Program-made: the position numbers and the translations under genes
Shown here: piece by piece, positions 12,801 to 23,843 of the stretch
Numbering within the stretch: the first letter of the stretch is position 1
Layout of the letters: each line of letters starts with the position of its first letter
Assembly: GCF_021869535.1 (NCBI RefSeq)
Contig: NW_026262668.1
Location: 23,689,732 to 23,753,731 of the forward strand
Source of the DNA: Mytilus californianus
Lineage: Eukaryota > Mollusca > Bivalvia > Mytilida > Mytilidae
Length of the DNA stretch: 64,000 nt
Direction: 5' to 3'
The notes under the pieces: model-generated
The model's input: only the letters and a program-made list of their open reading frames with translations
Told to the model about the DNA's origin: nothing
Database searches by the model: none

Positions 12801-14478
12801 TCAATGCTAATAACAACATTGATAGTTCAATAAAAAGATCTAAAAATGATAATTTATCATGGGAAACAATGGAAATGGACAAACAAAACACTGTTATGAA
12901 GAAAAGATGTGCGGTGTGTGTAATTGAGACAGTAACACAACGACAAAAAGAACAGAAAGACATTTGGAGGGCAACATATTACAGACCTTAACTCCGGACA
13001 TGAAGGTGTAGGAACACCATTACAAGCTCTGAACCGCTCGGGTTTAAAAACGTTGTGTATAAATAAAAAAAAATGATAAAAAAAAAGAATTGCAATCAAC
13101 AACAAATTCTCCAAAAAAAAAAAAAATTACGCAAAACAACCAATGAAAAGGGTCCCGACTTGGAACAGGTGACGGGGTTATACAAGCAATAACAAGATTT
13201 TCGACTTGGGACAGATTAAAACATCCAAAGACAAGGTTTCTGTCTTGGGACATGGTAAAAACCCGGAACAGTTGAAGAGTTATATGACCTGAAAGGACCT
13301 AAAATAACAGCCACATCCATCTTAGTTCAACTTTGCTTAAGGGAGTTGAAACCTTAGTTGTTGATATAAATGAAATGAAATTAAACGTGCATATATTTTT
13401 AACTTCATCTTTCTATAATATTGAATTAGTCATGAGTATATATAGCACAATTGAATTTGGTATATAATAGATTTTTACTCGAAAGCATTGCTATAAACTC
13501 TTTATATGTGTAAGCAGGCATGGTACAAAACTTTTTGAAATATCAACTTATTGAATTAAAGGAATTCCAAAATTTTGATGGTTGTACGCTATATGTCCAG
13601 CGGGAGATATTTCATGCATATTAAGGACAACCGTAGTGCAAAAAAAAAGGTTCCTATTTTTAGTAACGTTTCAATGGCGACAAAAAGTTAATACGATGTT
13701 TCAGCACACTTTTTACTCTGAATTTAATTAAAATCATGAATTAAAAAAAACAATAATTGGATACATGAAAAGAGGCAACCGTTTAAGGAAGTGGGGATCA
13801 ATGCTAGTTTATTTATTACTAATGCGTCCCTCGATGACAAAACAGAGGAAATGAAGAAAAAGAAAGCGCCTTGCTTAAAACTGACATGTGGGTAACTTAG
13901 ATTTCGAATGAACTTAAAGCAAGTAGAGTGCAAATAAGTAGGCGTTTGTTGGTAGGCGAAATCCCAAAATAGAAAGTTGTTTAATATTAATAGTTCGTAA
14001 TAATTTGAAAATTGAGGCCTTTTCCGAAGTTTTTGTGCTCATTGACGAACGATTAAACATTTAACATCTAAATGCATGGCCCTTGAAACTTTCTTTGATG
14101 CTCAAGAGTGATATTTTTGCACAAGTAAAATGTAGGAAATTCAATTTCCACAAAATTCCAAAGTACAAGTGTCCACGAAGAAGCTGATAATAATCAATTC
14201 TTGTTGAGCTTTTTCTTAACGAGTATTCAAAACTTAATACATATAATGATTTTCTACAGGTATTTTTGTAGGGAGGTTTAGTCCTAAAATTAATTTTCGA
14301 TCTTGATAATGGCACATGATATTGTGAAAACTGCAGGATAGATGTATTCATGTGCATAAAAGCATAAAACAATGCACTCCAATGACAATTATGATATGTT
14401 CTACCATCACATAACGTTTAATCATCTGTAAGAAAATAGAAAGATCTTCAAAGTCATAATTTTGTTCAAGGACATAAC
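9836..14478. other. Intron stretch, mostly unrecognised, with decayed repeat pieces
   Basis: No gene seen. A degenerate region at about 13140-13260 repeats CGACTTGG(G)ACAG-like words three times, resembling part of dispersed family A, and 13320-13375 carries a short family E fragment. Other open frames (for example 12721-12963 and 14061-14372, both on the minus strand) have no recognised domain. Confidence 0.45.
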
Positions 14479-14570
14479 ACCGGAACAGTACTCTTCAGGT
14501 GCAAGATACGAAAATCCTAGAACATAAATATACCGGAACAGTACTCTTCAGGTGAAAGATACGAAAAGCC
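14479..14570 (+). repeat. 53-bp imperfect direct duplication
   Basis: ACCGGAACAGTACTCTTCAG starts at 14479 and again at 14532, each followed by GTG(C/A)AAGATACGAAAA. Two units only. Confidence 0.85.
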
Positions 14571-14645
14571 CACAGAGAAGAAAAACAGTGTTCATGCACA
14601 TTTTGATATCGATTTTGATCTCATATTATAGCCTTCTATTTGAAG

Positions 14646-14684
14646 CTGGGACTATTATACTAACTATTAATATAATAGTCCCAG
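14646..14684. repeat. Perfect 14-bp hairpin
   Basis: CTGGGACTATTATA at 14646-14659 pairs perfectly with TATAATAGTCCCAG at 14671-14684 around an 11-nt loop. It could be the remnant of a small inverted-repeat element; no target duplication was recognised. Confidence 0.8.
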
Positions 14685-15462
14685 TTGAAAGATAGAAAAA
14701 CATGTTAATAAAAAAAAAGTCAAAAATCATTATAATATTTTAACTTTAGAAATAAATATCTAGCTTTAAAGTGTTCCAACAAATTAAAAATACCTTGTAA
14801 ATGTGAGAGAAAATAGTTCATATTTGTCATATATAGGCCCTAAATTTTAATGTGATATCTTTAAAATCTGATTACGGGTGTTAACAGTTTTAGCATTGAA
14901 AGTTAGAGAAACCTTGAACTGCAAACACGCCTGACTTTGTTTAAATAATACAGAAAATAATTGTATAATGTAGATAGTTTTATCTTACACCTTATTTGAA
15001 CCAATTGACCGTGTAGGCACATAATTAAAGACCTTAGTCACTTTACTTTTTATTCATATTGTCCCTCGTTTTATATTTTATATCTAAATAGAAGAAATAA
15101 ACAGATATGGGGAAAATCCTACACTAAGATATAAATATAATGAAAATTAAAGGACATCTAAAACCGAAGTCTCAATCTCAATCGATGTCTTTATTGTCTT
15201 CACTAAAGACGAAAAATATTCGTGCCACGAAGCAAGCTGAATAAATGACCTCGTAGGATGTAGAAGATCTTTTATATTGATACTATATTTATAGGTTGGT
15301 ACTAATTTTATGGTATCATTACGTATTCTTCTGCATATCATTATTCATCGTTTATATGCAGATATTAAAATTTTTGTTTGCATTAATGCATTAAAACAAA
15401 TGGAGCAGTGTAATGTGACTTTGTCAAATCTGGAGTTTTATTTCGTATTTTTCGCTTTCTAG

Positions 15463-16789
15463 TTTTTATACGACCGCAAAAAAATTTTTGTGGTCGTATA
15501 TTGGTATGACGTTGGCGTCGTCGTCGTCGTCGTCCGGCGTCGTCGTCCGAAGACACATTAGTTTTCGCACTCTAACTTTAGTTTAAGTGAATGGATCTCT
15601 ATGAAATTTTACCATAAGGTTCAATACCACAAAAGGAAGGTGGGGATTGATTTTGGGGGTTACGGTTTCAACAGTTAAGGAATTAAGGGCCAAAAAGGGG
15701 CAAAAAATAAGCATTTTTGTAACTTCCAGACATAACTTGTGTGTAAGTGTATGGATCTCTCTGACATTGTACCACAAGGTTCCATATCACAAAGGGAATG
15801 CTGGGATTGATTTTGGGGTAATTGCCTCAAAATTTTAGGAATTAGGGGCCAAAAGAGGCAAAAAACAAGCATTTTTCTAGTTTCATGACAATAACTTGTG
15901 TGTAAGTGTATGGATCTTTATGAAATTGTACTAAAAGGTTCCATATCACAAAGGGAAAGCTGGAATTGAGTTTGGGGGTAATTGCCCAAAAAGTTTAGGA
16001 AGAAGGGGCCAAAAAGGGTGCAAAAATAAGCATTTTTCTAGTTTCCAGACAATAACTTGTGTTCAAGTGTATGGATCTCTCTGAAATTGTACTGCAAGGT
16101 ACCATACCACATAGGGAAGGCTGGGATTGATTTTGGGGGTAATTCCTTCAAAATTTTAGGAATTAGGGGCCATAAAAGGGCATAAAAACAAGCATTTTTC
16201 TAGTTTCAGGACAATAACTTGTGTGTAAGTGTATGGATCTTTATGAAATTGTACTGCAAGGTTCCATATCACAAAGGGAAAGCTGGGTTTGATTTTGGGG
16301 GTAGTTGCCCTAAACGTTTAGGAATTTGGGGCCAAAAAGGGGCAAAAAAACAAGCATTTTTCTAGTTTCCAGACAATAACTTGTGTTCAAGTGTATGGAT
16401 CTCTCTGAAATTGTACTGCAAGGTACCATACCACAAAGGGAAGGCTGGGATTGAGTTTGGGGATGATGAATCATAAGGGGGTTCAATAATTTGGGGGGGG
16501 GATTTTTTTTTCCTTTTTTTTCTTTAAAATTTTCCATTTTAAATTGGTTATTTTTGATTTATATATAAAAGCAAATAATAATGATATGGTTTGAATAGGT
16601 AAATTAAAATTTTTTAAGTTCTTAGACCACTTTCATTCTGTGTCAGAAACCTATGCTGTGTCAAATATTTAATTACAATCCAAATTCAGTGCTGTATCTA
16701 GCTTGAATGTTGTGTCCATACTTGCCCCAACTGTTCAGGGTTCGACCTCTGCGGTCGTATCAAGCTGCGCCCCAGCGGAGCATTTTATT
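15463..16789 (+). mobile_element. Composite ATACGACCGC repeat, copy 1 (short form)
   Basis: Starts TTTTTATACGACCGC and ends GCGGAGCATTTTATT. ATACGACCGC (15468-15477) is mirrored by GCGGTCGTAT at 16751-16760. Order: a 5' near-perfect palindrome (15467-15500), a GTC-rich stretch, six units of about 160 bp (marked by ATGGATCT near 15590, 15750, 15910, 16070, 16232 and 16394), a G-run followed by a T-rich tract near 16490-16530, then the 3' tail with GGGTTCGACCTCTGCGGTCG. It lacks the 35-bp and 130-bp arrays present in the other two copies. No transposase frame, so if mobile it is non-autonomous. The class is not recognised. Confidence 0.8.
15567..16460 (+). repeat. About 160-bp tandem array in copy 1 (six units)
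   Basis: Units share TGTATGGATCTCTCTG, ACAAGGTTCCATA, GATTTTGGGGGTAAT and TTAGGAATTAGGGGCCAAAA. Two subtypes partly alternate: one with GTGTGTAAGTG and one with GTGTTCAAGTG. Open frames through it on both strands follow from the repetition and are not supported as genes. Confidence 0.88.
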
Positions 16790-16870
16790 GTTGATAGTTA
16801 TAGTTTGCAATTATGGTGGTATATGTTAAACGATATTAAATTCACTCGGAGCTTTTCATTATTCGAGCCT

Positions 16871-17118
16871 GTTTTAGAAAAGCTCTCTGTCACCAAATCA
16901 TCGTTGAAGACCATAATGTGATCTTCTGAGGATCATATTAATTTTCTCGATCTTTCCTATACATTTACATCACATATTCTGTCCTGCTGTTTAAGTTTTA
17001 GAAAAGCTCTCTGTCACCAAATCATCGTTGAAGACCATAATGTGATCTTCTGAGGATCATATTAATTCTCTCAATCTTTCCTATACATTTACATCACATA
17101 TTCTATCATGCTGTTTAA
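16871..17118 (+). repeat. 124-bp near-perfect tandem duplication
   Basis: GTTTTAGAAAAGCTCTCTGT starts at 16871 and at 16995. Over 124 bp the two units differ at only a handful of positions (for example TTTTCTCGATC versus TCTCTCAATC), suggesting a recent duplication just 3' of composite copy 1. Confidence 0.93.
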
Positions 17119-17869
17119 TTCATTCACAAACATGACAAATAAGATACCTTCCGATTGTAAACAAATTATGGGCATTATTTTTGCCTAAAATATAAATAGA
17201 AAAAAAAACAACATATTTTTAATGAGCTTAAATATTAAAAAATAAATTCTTTTGCAAACATTCAACTTTACATACTCCCTCACATTTGCATACATATATA
17301 AATATTATTGGCAATACATACTTTACATAAACCTTTTACTTCAAGGTTAATTTTGATATGACATTAATACATGCATAGTCATATCATACATTTGTTTTTA
17401 ACCACATATATGGTAAATTATGATTCAACTATAAATATTGCTTTTGTTATAGACCTTTTTACAGCAAATACTAGTACCACAAATGTCAAATATTTTCTCT
17501 AAGAGATTCAACATGACGCAAAACTGGGTTATCTACCTTCTCGTGTCAATTTTTTTGGACTCGCTGTAATTAAACTATAAATGCGACTTCGCTAAAAACA
17601 AAAAGTAGGGCATAGTAACCACAGACATCACACACATTAAAAATGTCTGGCAAGTAACCCTTATATTTCATTTTCTTTCTTTAAGACCTATATTTCAAAC
17701 ACGCATCTGTTGTAAAATATCCCATAAATTAATGTTATTTTTATTTATATAAGGCATACAGGTATAATTTATTCCTATAAATTGCACAAGAAAAATATTA
17801 TAATTTTAAATTTCGAGCATCCCAATGGCAGATTTTCGTTCGTTTCTGGTCGTTTCGATCGATCACAAT

Positions 17870-18092
17870 CAGTCTAGTTTTTTGTCTTTTATATTTGTTT
17901 TTGTTTACTTTTGTCATAAATCAGGCCATTTGTTTTCTCGTTTGAATTGTTGTAGCTTTTTACATCCTTTTATCTCTGACTATACAGTTTGGGGTTTACT
18001 AATCGTTGAAGACCATATAGTACCCTACAATTTCTAACATCATCATCCTATATATAGTTGTATCATTGGCAATCATACCACATCTTCTAATT
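17870..18092 (-). repeat. Dispersed repeat family A, reverse copy
   Basis: Contains CAGGCCATTTGTTTTCTCGT, TTGAATTGTTGTAG, the uninterrupted GGTTTACTAATCGTTGAAGA and, at its end, CATTGGCAATCATACCACAT. It matches in reverse the forward copy at 48312-48790. It matters because it is uninterrupted at the point where composite copy 2 splits another family A copy. Confidence 0.75.
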
Positions 18093-19681
18093 CTTACATT
18101 AATCGGGCTTTTCCCATGGCAATCCAGAAACATCTGCTAGTCATTCGCTGAAGACTGTATCAGTCTAAAGACGTGATAGTCGTCGTTAGAGATCTTAAGT
18201 TGTCGGCTTGCTGTCTTAAATACATTCACCGGGGTCCACTTAACGTTTCTTTTATTTATTTAAAAAATGACGTGATCTGTCATCAAAAACTCGGTATGGA
18301 GTTTTATATAATTGTAAAATTTGTAACACTATAAGCTTGATGATCGTGTATCTAAGATATGTGTGATGCAATTTTACACAATCAGAAACTTGAAATATGA
18401 ACTCATTTAAAAAAGTAGGTGTATCTACATTGCGCTTAATACTGTATTTACAATTTTGATTTTCACCTTACGCTATACTATTTAACGTGCTATTACCAAG
18501 TACACGAACAAAGCATTTAATGGATTTAGAAAACGTTTGAAAACCCCTCGTAAGATCTGAACTTTTTTTTCAAAATGTAGGTCTGTGGTTTGATATTTAA
18601 AGCTTAAAAGAATCACTATATCACTTCCAAATGATATGCAAATATATGTCTAAGACAAGGCTATAAATTTCTTTGAATAAGTAAAATTAGGTAACATCAA
18701 AGTGTACAGGTAAATTAATCAGTCTATAAAACACAGGTGTTTAGCAGCTTGATGTAGGTTCACAAATGACACAAGCGTTGAGAATTTTGGGAGGTCAAAG
18801 TTTGCGGTACAGCACATGCAATAATTTATGTTGTCGTTTTAAATTTTCGACACTCTTCTAAACTCTACCATAGCTCAAGCCTGAATGTTTAAGATGTTCG
18901 GTAGTCTTCTAATCCGTATTTACTGTTACTAGCTATAAACTAGGATCATATCAATCCATATCATCGCATTTGGCCTACATTAAGTTTAACGTTATTTGCT
19001 AAATTATGACTATATATAAGTTTTGTTTATCAAAGGAAACACTACAAAGAGAATTACCCATTTACGTATCGTATACCAATATGAAACTATCTCTTTGCGA
19101 CGATATGAAAATATTGGAAAATCAAAACAAAATAATACGTATAACCTTATTTGTTTCACAGATAAACCGACATACATAGAAACCACATATTACCAAGGTT
19201 ATACCAGGACAATATATATAGTTATCCATACATCTTCATCAGATAACATAACTAGACCTTTTGATGTGTATTAAATTATGACAAATTGACCCATTATCAA
19301 ACAAAGGCAGTGAACACCTGAAGTGGCCTTCAGACAAAACATAAATAGAGTTGGTCATTGAGTACATGTCCAGTGGCACATAGCCTGTTCCGGTCTTCTG
19401 CCTATTTGGGACGTTTTTCCAAATCTTACATTCCTTTGATATCGAGCATCAACTTAATGACAATGTATTTAATCAATTCTACTTTAAAGTTATATTCGGA
19501 ATTTCTAGTTTTAACTTTGAATCACGTTATCTGTAATCTGTTAATCTGTGTGTTCACTCTCTGCAGTGTTCCTGCGAGTATTCCAACACATTTACTGGTA
19601 TTAAGAAAAGGACAAATGAATTCTCCAAACATTGGAGGGGAAAATGCTATTTTAGACCTTCAAATGTAACTCCGTTTTCAT
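18093..19681. other. Intron stretch without recognised elements
   Basis: AT-rich. Open frames 19023-19274 and 19358-19669 have no recognised domain. No tandem array or inverted element identified. Confidence 0.5.
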
Positions 19682-19990
19682 TAAGGAACGACCATTTAAC
19701 TCCAAGGGGGAGGGGGGGGGGGGGTTATGGTTTTTTCCTAAAAAAAATATTCTGATCCCCAATTTGATGTGAAAAATATTGTGGTCAAGCAGATGAAAAA
19801 AAAAAATATTCTGAATCCAGATTTTCCCAATACCTTATAGTGTTAAATTTTGAAAAAAAAAATAATTTCATTGATTGATAGCGTCGAAAAACTAAAAAAA
19901 AATGTTCTTGCTTTGCGCGAAAAAAAATTTCTTACTCAGACAAAAAACAATAACCCCCCTCCCCCTTGAAGTGAAATGGTTGCTCCCTTA
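19682..19990. mobile_element. MITE-like element with G-run terminal inverted repeats
   Basis: The left end TAAGGAACGACCATTTAACT followed by CCAAGGGGGAGGGGGG is matched by the reverse complement of the right end (CCCCCCTCCCCCTTGAAGTG, AAATGGTTGCTCCCTTA). The inverted repeats are about 36 bp, with weaker complementarity continuing inward through the TTATGG/TAAC words. The interior of about 220 bp is A-rich, with four or more AAAAAAAATATT-like tracts and no coding capacity. TTA or TA on both sides could be the target duplication, but this is ambiguous. Confidence 0.75.
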
Positions 19991-21544
19991 GGTCTTTCAT
20001 TAGACGATAGTCAGGACCAACGAAGATAACAAAAAACTAGAGAAAATAATAATGTATTCATTTATTGTTCCATCGATTGGTGACTGCTTTATATCCAACG
20101 GCAAATATTGCATGCATATTCAGGTCGAAAGAATGATATGAAATGATAACAATCCATTTCTTGTGGCATAAAAATACATAAGCTAGCCATTCATTCCCAT
20201 TGTTGTTCTTCTTTTCACCAATGCTTAACTTGTTTTCTCCGTCTAAACATTGCTCATATGGTATTGCTCTAGATTTCACAGTCTCCATTTTGTAGAGTCC
20301 AGAACATGCATGAAATATTTGCCACAGGACTTTATGCAAACATTAATCAATCAAAAACTCATTCTTTATTTTGTTTAACAAGTTCTTGGCTCGAATATGT
20401 CTTTAATATTGGTCACTGGTAATTAAACACACAAAATTAATTAACCGAATTCCTTCAAGGAAAGGATAAATTGAATACAAGTAAAAAAGACATCTTATCA
20501 AGATGAATTTAGATGACTTTAATAGTTAGGTGTGTTTTGTGTTATGAACACCTTATCTTACATGAGAATAAGAATGTTTATTGTTCCAATTATGGGTCCT
20601 TGATGGGCAGCATGACTTTTACATACACAAAACAATACACTATGATTTTGTAAAACATTTTTACATTGAAATGAAATGTGACGAAGACAATTGATTGACA
20701 GTTTGACCGATATCATAAAAAATATTTTAGCCGAAACAATCCTAATCTTATGGGTGATACATTGTTCAATATTGAACTGGTAAAAATACAATAGTAATTA
20801 GGATTTAAGGTACTTTTCAAGAAGGAAAAGGAAATTGGGCGACAATTAAAAACATTAAGTCGTAGAATAAACATGCAACGCAATCACCTCCCTAAAAAGA
20901 TGAACAGACAAGCAACTGTTCATCCACAAGAAATACAACCTTGGACTAACATATTAAGTATATGACAGATGAGAGATAGAAAGGAAAGGAAAGGAAAAGA
21001 TATAACCTAAAACAATTGAAAAATTACATTATGAATATTGTCTGTTGCTCAATTTTAAGTTTTAGTTTTCCATGTAGTGTTTTTTAATTGGGACTTGCTT
21101 TACTTATTGTATTTTCATTTTCAACTTATTATTTTGAATGGCTCTTTGGTACTTTGTTTTTTTAATTGCTTAATTTTACAACAATCAATCTTGAATGTGC
21201 ACCGAAGATAACAGACACAATGTTTTATTATGAGTTTCAGAAGTTTGTATTCATTATTTTGAAACTACTTTGTACCATTCAAAATGTATATAAAATTCAA
21301 CAACTCTTGACATTAATGCATATATAAGTTGCTTATTTCAATTTTTATAATTCAACATCACGGAAAAAAGTCTTAAAAATGGCAGCGTCTCGACATATTT
21401 CAACATCAACTTTACGTCTGCCTCAAATACAAATAAACCTATTTAATATCTGTTTCATCCACTATATCATAGTATTAATGGAAATATAGGTTTTTGCATC
21501 ACATTGATATGCATCTTTTATCTGAATTGATGTGAAATGTTAAA
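19991..21544. other. Intron stretch without recognised elements
   Basis: AT-rich. Minus-strand open frames 20058-20339 and 20558-20791 show no recognisable domain. A short GGAAA run lies near 20980-21000. Confidence 0.5.
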
Positions 21545-21795
21545 AATCTAGAGGCCCAAGCCTGATTCGCTCACCTGGCATCTTTGCAATATTTTGATAT
21601 TATGACTACCGTTACTGTCAAATATATAATTTTTGGAAGATCGATACTTTGGAGATATATATATTGTTTAAAAAAGACGTCCTTGTGGAGTACAAGTTTC
21701 AGTTTAAAATATATTTTTAAAAATGTTTTCGACCAACGACGAACATAAAGAGACGAAAATATTTTCACTAGACCTTTTAGTCAGGTGAGCTTAAA
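21545..21795. mobile_element. Putative small inverted-repeat element
   Basis: GCTCACCTG near the left end (GATTCGCTCACCTGGCATC) is mirrored by CAGGTGAGC at the right end (TTTTAGTCAGGTGAGCTTAA). Only about nine base pairs are perfect. The interior is AT-rich without coding capacity. It resembles, from memory, abundant bivalve repeats with a GCTCACCT end; family assignment is uncertain. Confidence 0.4.
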
Positions 21796-23103
21796 TGATT
21801 TTCATATAGGCATGTTACAATACAAGTCAAGTTTTCAAAAGTATCATTCACAAATATTGTTTGAGACACTGCCAGAAGAAAATAAATGAACGAGTATATG
21901 CAGAGCTCAGACACAAAATGCTAATTATAATATCAATGTCTGTGCATGATTGTAAATCGTCTGAATATGTTGATTGGAATACCTGGCTGTTCTATTTCTC
22001 AACGAAAAATAACACGAGACTCGCACGGCTTTTGGCGTCCGTCGTAAACGACAGCTCACGCTCACTGTGTAGAATTAAACTCGTGTAACCGAGGAGGAGA
22101 CGCGGGGTGCTCATTTCTAAAATCCCACTTAATTTGTAATTTTCCCCACCTCCTACTTTTTTCCCTTCTTTTTCCCTGATTTCACTATTTATCCCCTCTA
22201 TCCCACATCATTTTGTGTAGTCAATGCAAAAAATATGACACTAAAGCAGCACAAACAAAGATCTTGGGATCAGATTTAAAAAAAAAATAACTGATTTGTT
22301 GACGTAAAGTATTAACTCATTTTATTTGAAATGTGTAACAGTACAACATCAGTTTTTCTTTTACTGAAAACATGTTCCGTTATCTTTATAAAGCATCGTT
22401 AATTAAATAATCTCAAGTTTAAAATTTCTGAGAATGACGTAAAACAACGTGTGTTCGACTCTATCCAGTAAAACAAACTAACGCCTTTGATGCTAATTGG
22501 CAACTCAATCATCAACATAGCGACACTGTTTTACCAACAATGTGGTCAATATATTATTGCAGTAAAATATTTGTTTCTAAATAAAGCAAATTTCCTTAAA
22601 ATCAATGAAACCAAGTGTCAAATAACACAAGTTATTAATCGAATATGGCTTTAATGTAATGAGAATGAACTCGTTATGTTAACAGAAACTTTTTTTCTGA
22701 ATGTTGTTGCTTTCAGTGAAAACAAAAACTAATTTCAAAAGAAATCGATCCTTTAATGCGAAATCTCTGCAATTTTGTCTAATGTTCTAGTAGAGTCTAA
22801 GTCCTGAAAGTGACATGCAACTGAATACAATATTGGTAGAGATAACAATAGTTTCTTTTTTTCACGTAACTAGTACAATGTCGTGTTGTAGAGATCCAGT
22901 AGATATAGTCATGAGCAGAACGTTCCTGTAAAGAACGGTCGTAAAAGTTGGTTTTTTTTTTTCCAACTGAAAAAGATTCCCAAACGTACAGTATAAAAGA
23001 AGATTATATTACAACGTATTTTTTCAATAATTATTTCACAGTGGTAATGTGGTTTGTCTGTTTTCAGCTCGAATATAACATATTCCTTTTGACTATAAAT
23101 AGT
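21796..23103. other. Intron stretch with a short GC-richer patch
   Basis: A patch at about 22010-22110 is noticeably richer in G+C and CpG (CTCGCACGGC, GGCGTCCGTCG, GAGGAGGAGACGCGG). It overlaps the end of an open frame (21861-22088) with no recognised domain. No tRNA-like fold was recognised. Confidence 0.4.
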
Positions 23104-23331
23104 ATGTTGGCATCGTTACATTGAACAGTCTGTTGGCACTGTTACATTGAATAGTCTGTTGGTATCGTTACATTGAATAGTCTGTTGGCATCGTTACGTT
23201 GAATAGTCTGTTAGCATCGTTAAGAGAATAGTCTGTTGGCATCGTTACATCGAGTTGTCTGTTAGCATTGTTACGTTGAATTATCTGTTAGCATCGTTAC
23301 ATTGAATAGTCTGTTAGCATCGTTACATTGA
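23104..23331 (+). repeat. 26-bp tandem array (about 8.7 units)
   Basis: Unit AGTCTGTT(G/A)GCATCGTTACATTGAAT with scattered substitutions and one shortened unit (GTTAAGAGAATAG). Units are contiguous with no spacers. Confidence 0.93.
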
Positions 23332-23808
23332 CCAATGGCATTCCTGAATACAATAACCCCCCTCCCCCTCAAACAATAATAATTAAAAAAGTCTTTGGTG
23401 CTATAGATTTATTTAGATTCTTATTTAAATCTCTGTATAAGAGTGGAGGGTTGGCATGGGATGAATGGTGAGTCTAAGAAGTGTTAACTTAATCCTTAGC
23501 CTTGTTTTCACATGCTACAATACCCCGAGTATTGACTTTTCATTAGGGTTCAACGAGTTCCTGGTTTTAGACAAAATTTAAAATTCCAGTAAGATAGTCT
23601 CATTTTCTGTGTTAAGAATCATATTCTTTCTATTTCTGGCTCGTCGAATTAAGTTCTTGTTCATATTTTTTCGTCATTAATATACCTTTATTACTGGACA
23701 CGGAATATAAAGTAAATAATGAATTTAGATTAGTATGTAGTTTCTCAAAAAGAAAATCTCGTCATAAATATATGCATGACGTTTTTGCTCCTGAAAATTT
23801 TGAAAACG

Positions 23809-23810
<2 letters not shown>

Positions 23811-23842
<32 letters not shown>
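23811..23842 (+). repeat. (AATC)8 microsatellite
   Basis: Eight uninterrupted AATC units. Confidence 0.97.

Positions 23843-23843
<1 letters not shown>

Noticed and set aside
14061..14372. 103-codon minus-strand frame in the intron
   Set aside because: No domain recognised and no supporting context; could be chance or a retroelement remnant.
15468..16760. ATACGACCGC/GCGGTCGTAT as true terminal inverted repeats of a DNA transposon
   Set aside because: The two motifs are at different distances from the element ends (about 5 bp and about 30 bp), and no consistent target duplication is visible, so I describe them as subterminal inverted motifs only.
23104..23331. Regular short repeats resembling a CRISPR array
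   Set aside because: Units are directly contiguous with no unique spacers, and the genome is animal; the same applies to 36566-36761 and 59801-59936.
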